A model generated the notes under the pieces. That model saw only the letters and a program-made list of their open reading frames with translations, did not search any database and was not told the DNA's origin. Below, piece after piece: positions 62,401-64,000 of a DNA stretch of 64,000 bases (its first letter is position 1; each line of letters begins with the position of its first letter). Source of the stretch: Burkholderiaceae bacterium (GTDB lineage Bacteria; Pseudomonadota; Gammaproteobacteria; Burkholderiales; Burkholderiaceae_B). The stretch lies in contig JANQYI010000012.1 in the NCBI GenBank assembly GCA_030728985.1, forward strand, positions 62,001 through 126,000. Reading direction: 5' to 3'. A program made the translations under genes and the position numbers.

Positions 62401-63469
62401 ACACCGATTCCGAAGTGACAAAGTTTTTGCCGCGTGTTGATTGCAGCGCCACTTTGATGCGCGCCTCAATCGCCTGGTTATCGTCACTCAACAAAATAGG
62501 TTGATAGCCGAGACGAATCAGCCATTCTTGAAGTTCCCTTTCATCGTTAATGATGGGTTCCATCGATGCTCTCAAGTAAATACCAAGCTCTTCGGAAGAT
62601 TCCCTCGCGATTTTGTAAACGCGGGGTAACCATTTGGCGCAGGCTTCACCATGAGACATGCCGCGCTGTGTGGTTTCTTCATAGGAAAGTGCGTGGACAA
62701 GTGCTGTTTCAGTCAGTGCCATGGCTTGACCAGCCCAAAGAGCAGCCTGACTCATTTCAGCTCTTAGTGAGATGTCATGGGGGTGTTCAATTAATCCAGG
62801 TAATACCCGGGTAATTTGTTGTGCGGCCGACATTGCAAACGCAAACGCTTTTGGGACACGTCGTCGGTTCCAAATAGACTCGAGTGCATGCGCGAGGGCA
62901 TCGACACCGCTATCACGCGTCACCGTCCAAGGTGCGGTAAGACAGAGTTCTGGATCTATCACTGCCCAGTCTGCGGTGGCAGCGCTACCAAAAAATGAAT
63001 GTTTTGTGCCGCGTTGTAAATCCCAAAGAGTCGCAGTCGATGACACCTCGCTGCCGGTTCCTGCTGTTGTCGGCATGAGCAAGAGTGGACAAGCAATAAA
63101 TTCTCCGATGTCGCATACCCGATCCAACACCTGCGTGATAGAAGTGTTGGGCGCAAGAGCGATGCGCATGGATTTAGCTAAGTCCAGCGTGCTGCCCCCT
63201 CCAATGGCGATGAGTGTCGGTAAATCTCTGCCAGCATGACGAGACCAGAATTGATCGCGCAGACGATCCGCGACATCGATTGTCAATAGTCCATCTGGGC
63301 AATACAGGATATCTTTTAAGCGTGTCCCAAACATAGACCTCATCTCATCGATTAGTAATCTATTTGCATTGGAATGCAATAAGATCACGACGGCTCTGTC
63401 ACCGATCAATGATGGCGCAAGGTGACGCGCGCCGATACTAAAAGAGATCTCAGGTTTAGCTTCACTCAT
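62387..63469 (-). CDS. Iron-containing alcohol dehydrogenase, phosphonoacetaldehyde reductase-like (360 aa)
   Basis: Fe-ADH fold: [17 protein letters not shown] (NAD(P) binding), [37 protein letters not shown] (metal Asp and His) and [19 protein letters not shown] (metal His region). The position between phnE and the phosphonate-associated oxidoreductase fits the phosphonate-metabolism-associated Fe-ADHs, which reduce phosphonoacetaldehyde to 2-hydroxyethylphosphonate or run in reverse. It is cytosolic. The ATG overlaps the phnE stop by four bases. Confidence 0.88.
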   Translation of the reverse strand: MSEAKPEISFSIGARHLAPSLIGDRAVVILLHSNANRLLIDEMRSMFGTRLKDILYCPDGLLTIDVADRLRDQFWSRHAGRDLPTLIAIGGGSTLDLAKSMRIALAPNTSITQVLDRVCDIGEFIACPLLLMPTTAGTGSEVSSTATLWDLQRGTKHSFFGSAATADWAVIDPELCLTAPWTVTRDSGVDALAHALESIWNRRRVPKAFAFAMSAAQQITRVLPGLIEHPHDISLRAEMSQAALWAGQAMALTETALVHALSYEETTQRGMSHGEACAKWLPRVYKIARESSEELGIYLRASMEPIINDERELQEWLIRLGYQPILLSDDNQAIEARIKVALQSTRGKNFVTSESVYALH

Positions 63470-64000
63470 GTCACGCGACTCCGCAGATAGGCTGAAATGA
63501 CATCAATCAAGGTGACGGTACCTACTAAAATAATGAGTACCGCACATGTTTCTGCGTATTGAAAACCGCGAATCACTTCATACAAAATCACGCCAATTCC
63601 ACCAGCGCCGACCATGCCCACCACTGAGGCTGAACGGACATTAGACTCAAAACGATACAGGCAGAATGAAATCCACATCGGTAGCACTTGGGGAAGGATG
63701 CCAAAGACGATTTCAGCAATTTTTGAGCCACCCGCAGCTCGAATGCCTTCGACGGGTCTGGGATCAATCGCTTCGACGGCTTCTGAAAATAATTTTGTAA
63801 GAGTGCCTGTCGTATGTACAAATAGAGCCAGTACTCCGGCGAAAGGACCTAGACCAACCGCGACAATAAACAGCAAGGCAAATACCATTTCATTGACTGC
63901 TCGAAGTGCATCCATGATGCGGCGCAGGGGTTGGTATATCCAGGGGCGCACAACATTGGAGGCGCATAAAAAACCGAGTGGAATAGAGGCAAGAACAGCA
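63466..64000 (-). CDS. phnE: Phosphonate ABC transporter permease PhnE (5' end outside window)
   Basis: The frame is open to the window edge, so the N-terminal part is missing here (178 codons seen). [33 protein letters not shown] and [22 protein letters not shown] (the EAA loop contacting the ATPase PhnC) are diagnostic, followed by [24 protein letters not shown]. It forms the membrane channel for phosphonate uptake. Its downstream partners in the same operon are the Fe-ADH, FAD oxidoreductase, phnX and HDIG genes. phnC and phnD probably lie beyond the right edge. Confidence 0.94.
   Translation of the reverse strand, partial: AVLASIPLGFLCASNVVRPWIYQPLRRIMDALRAVNEMVFALLFIVAVGLGPFAGVLALFVHTTGTLTKLFSEAVEAIDPRPVEGIRAAGGSKIAEIVFGILPQVLPMWISFCLYRFESNVRSASVVGMVGAGGIGVILYEVIRGFQYAETCAVLIILVGTVTLIDVISAYLRSRVT

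Noticed and set aside
1-64000. CRISPR arrays, insertion sequences, integrases, tRNA or rRNA genes
   Set aside because: No repeat-spacer pattern, transposase-like reading frame or RNA gene signature was seen on reading the window.

Overview
The window looks like a chromosomal segment of a betaproteobacterium, most likely order Burkholderiales and close to Alcaligenaceae. The grounds are the many tripartite-tricarboxylate (Bug/TctC) binding proteins, the fused TctA-TctB permease, the QueE type with a CX14CX2C cluster, the ArsJ/GAPDH pair and the TIGR03643 and DUF2237 proteins, at moderate GC. This is inferred from gene content; no 16S or tRNA gene was seen.

Bases 1-17,674 hold a minus-strand hybrid PKS-NRPS assembly line that runs off the left edge. 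In order of transcription: an acyl-ligase-initiated PKS (AL-ACP-KS-AT-DH-KR-ACP); a decayed type II thioesterase; a PKS module that has lost its AT (KS-KR-ACP); and a KS-AT-ACP-aminotransferase-luciferase-like monooxygenase-condensation protein. The last architecture is that of microginin and puwainaphycin synthetases. It predicts a 3-amino-2-hydroxy fatty acyl group handed to an NRPS, i.e. a lipopeptide. This is the main candidate for an undescribed system. Upstream on the same strand (17,794-21,504) lies an odd operon of two periplasmic solute-binding units, two permease units and a methyltransferase, with no ABC ATPase.

Bases 21,754-26,594 hold a secreted protein of unknown function, a poorly coding stretch, and a carbamoyltransferase locus (short SxtJ-like protein, carbamoyltransferase, SGNH-hydrolase-like protein, and a 32-residue very basic peptide coupled to it by ATGA overlap). 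Bases 26,694-38,876 are mostly metabolic: amidohydrolase, glutathione transferase, J-domain protein, CMD-family protein, ion channel, FAD amine oxidase, a TctC/TctAB uptake system with an intergenic hairpin, epoxide-hydrolase-like protein and aspartase. Next come queE-queD, arsenic genes (acr3, and gapdh-arsJ), a DMT exporter and an ArnT-like glycosyltransferase.

A MerR-type regulator with a tandem 11-bp repeat in its promoter and an Rrf2-type regulator are divergent at 46-48 kb. The Rrf2 side leads into TIGR03643, a 50-residue Cys-rich protein and a 2OG-Fe dioxygenase. A periplasmic copper system follows (CusF, cupredoxin, multicopper oxidase, TolC), divergent from copRS across a palindromic Cop/Cus-like box. 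The right end holds a secreted hypothetical protein, a Na/Pi cotransporter, malonyl-CoA decarboxylase with a Bug protein, and a phosphonate-degradation operon (phnE, Fe-ADH, FAD oxidoreductase, phnX, HDIG protein) that runs off the right edge.
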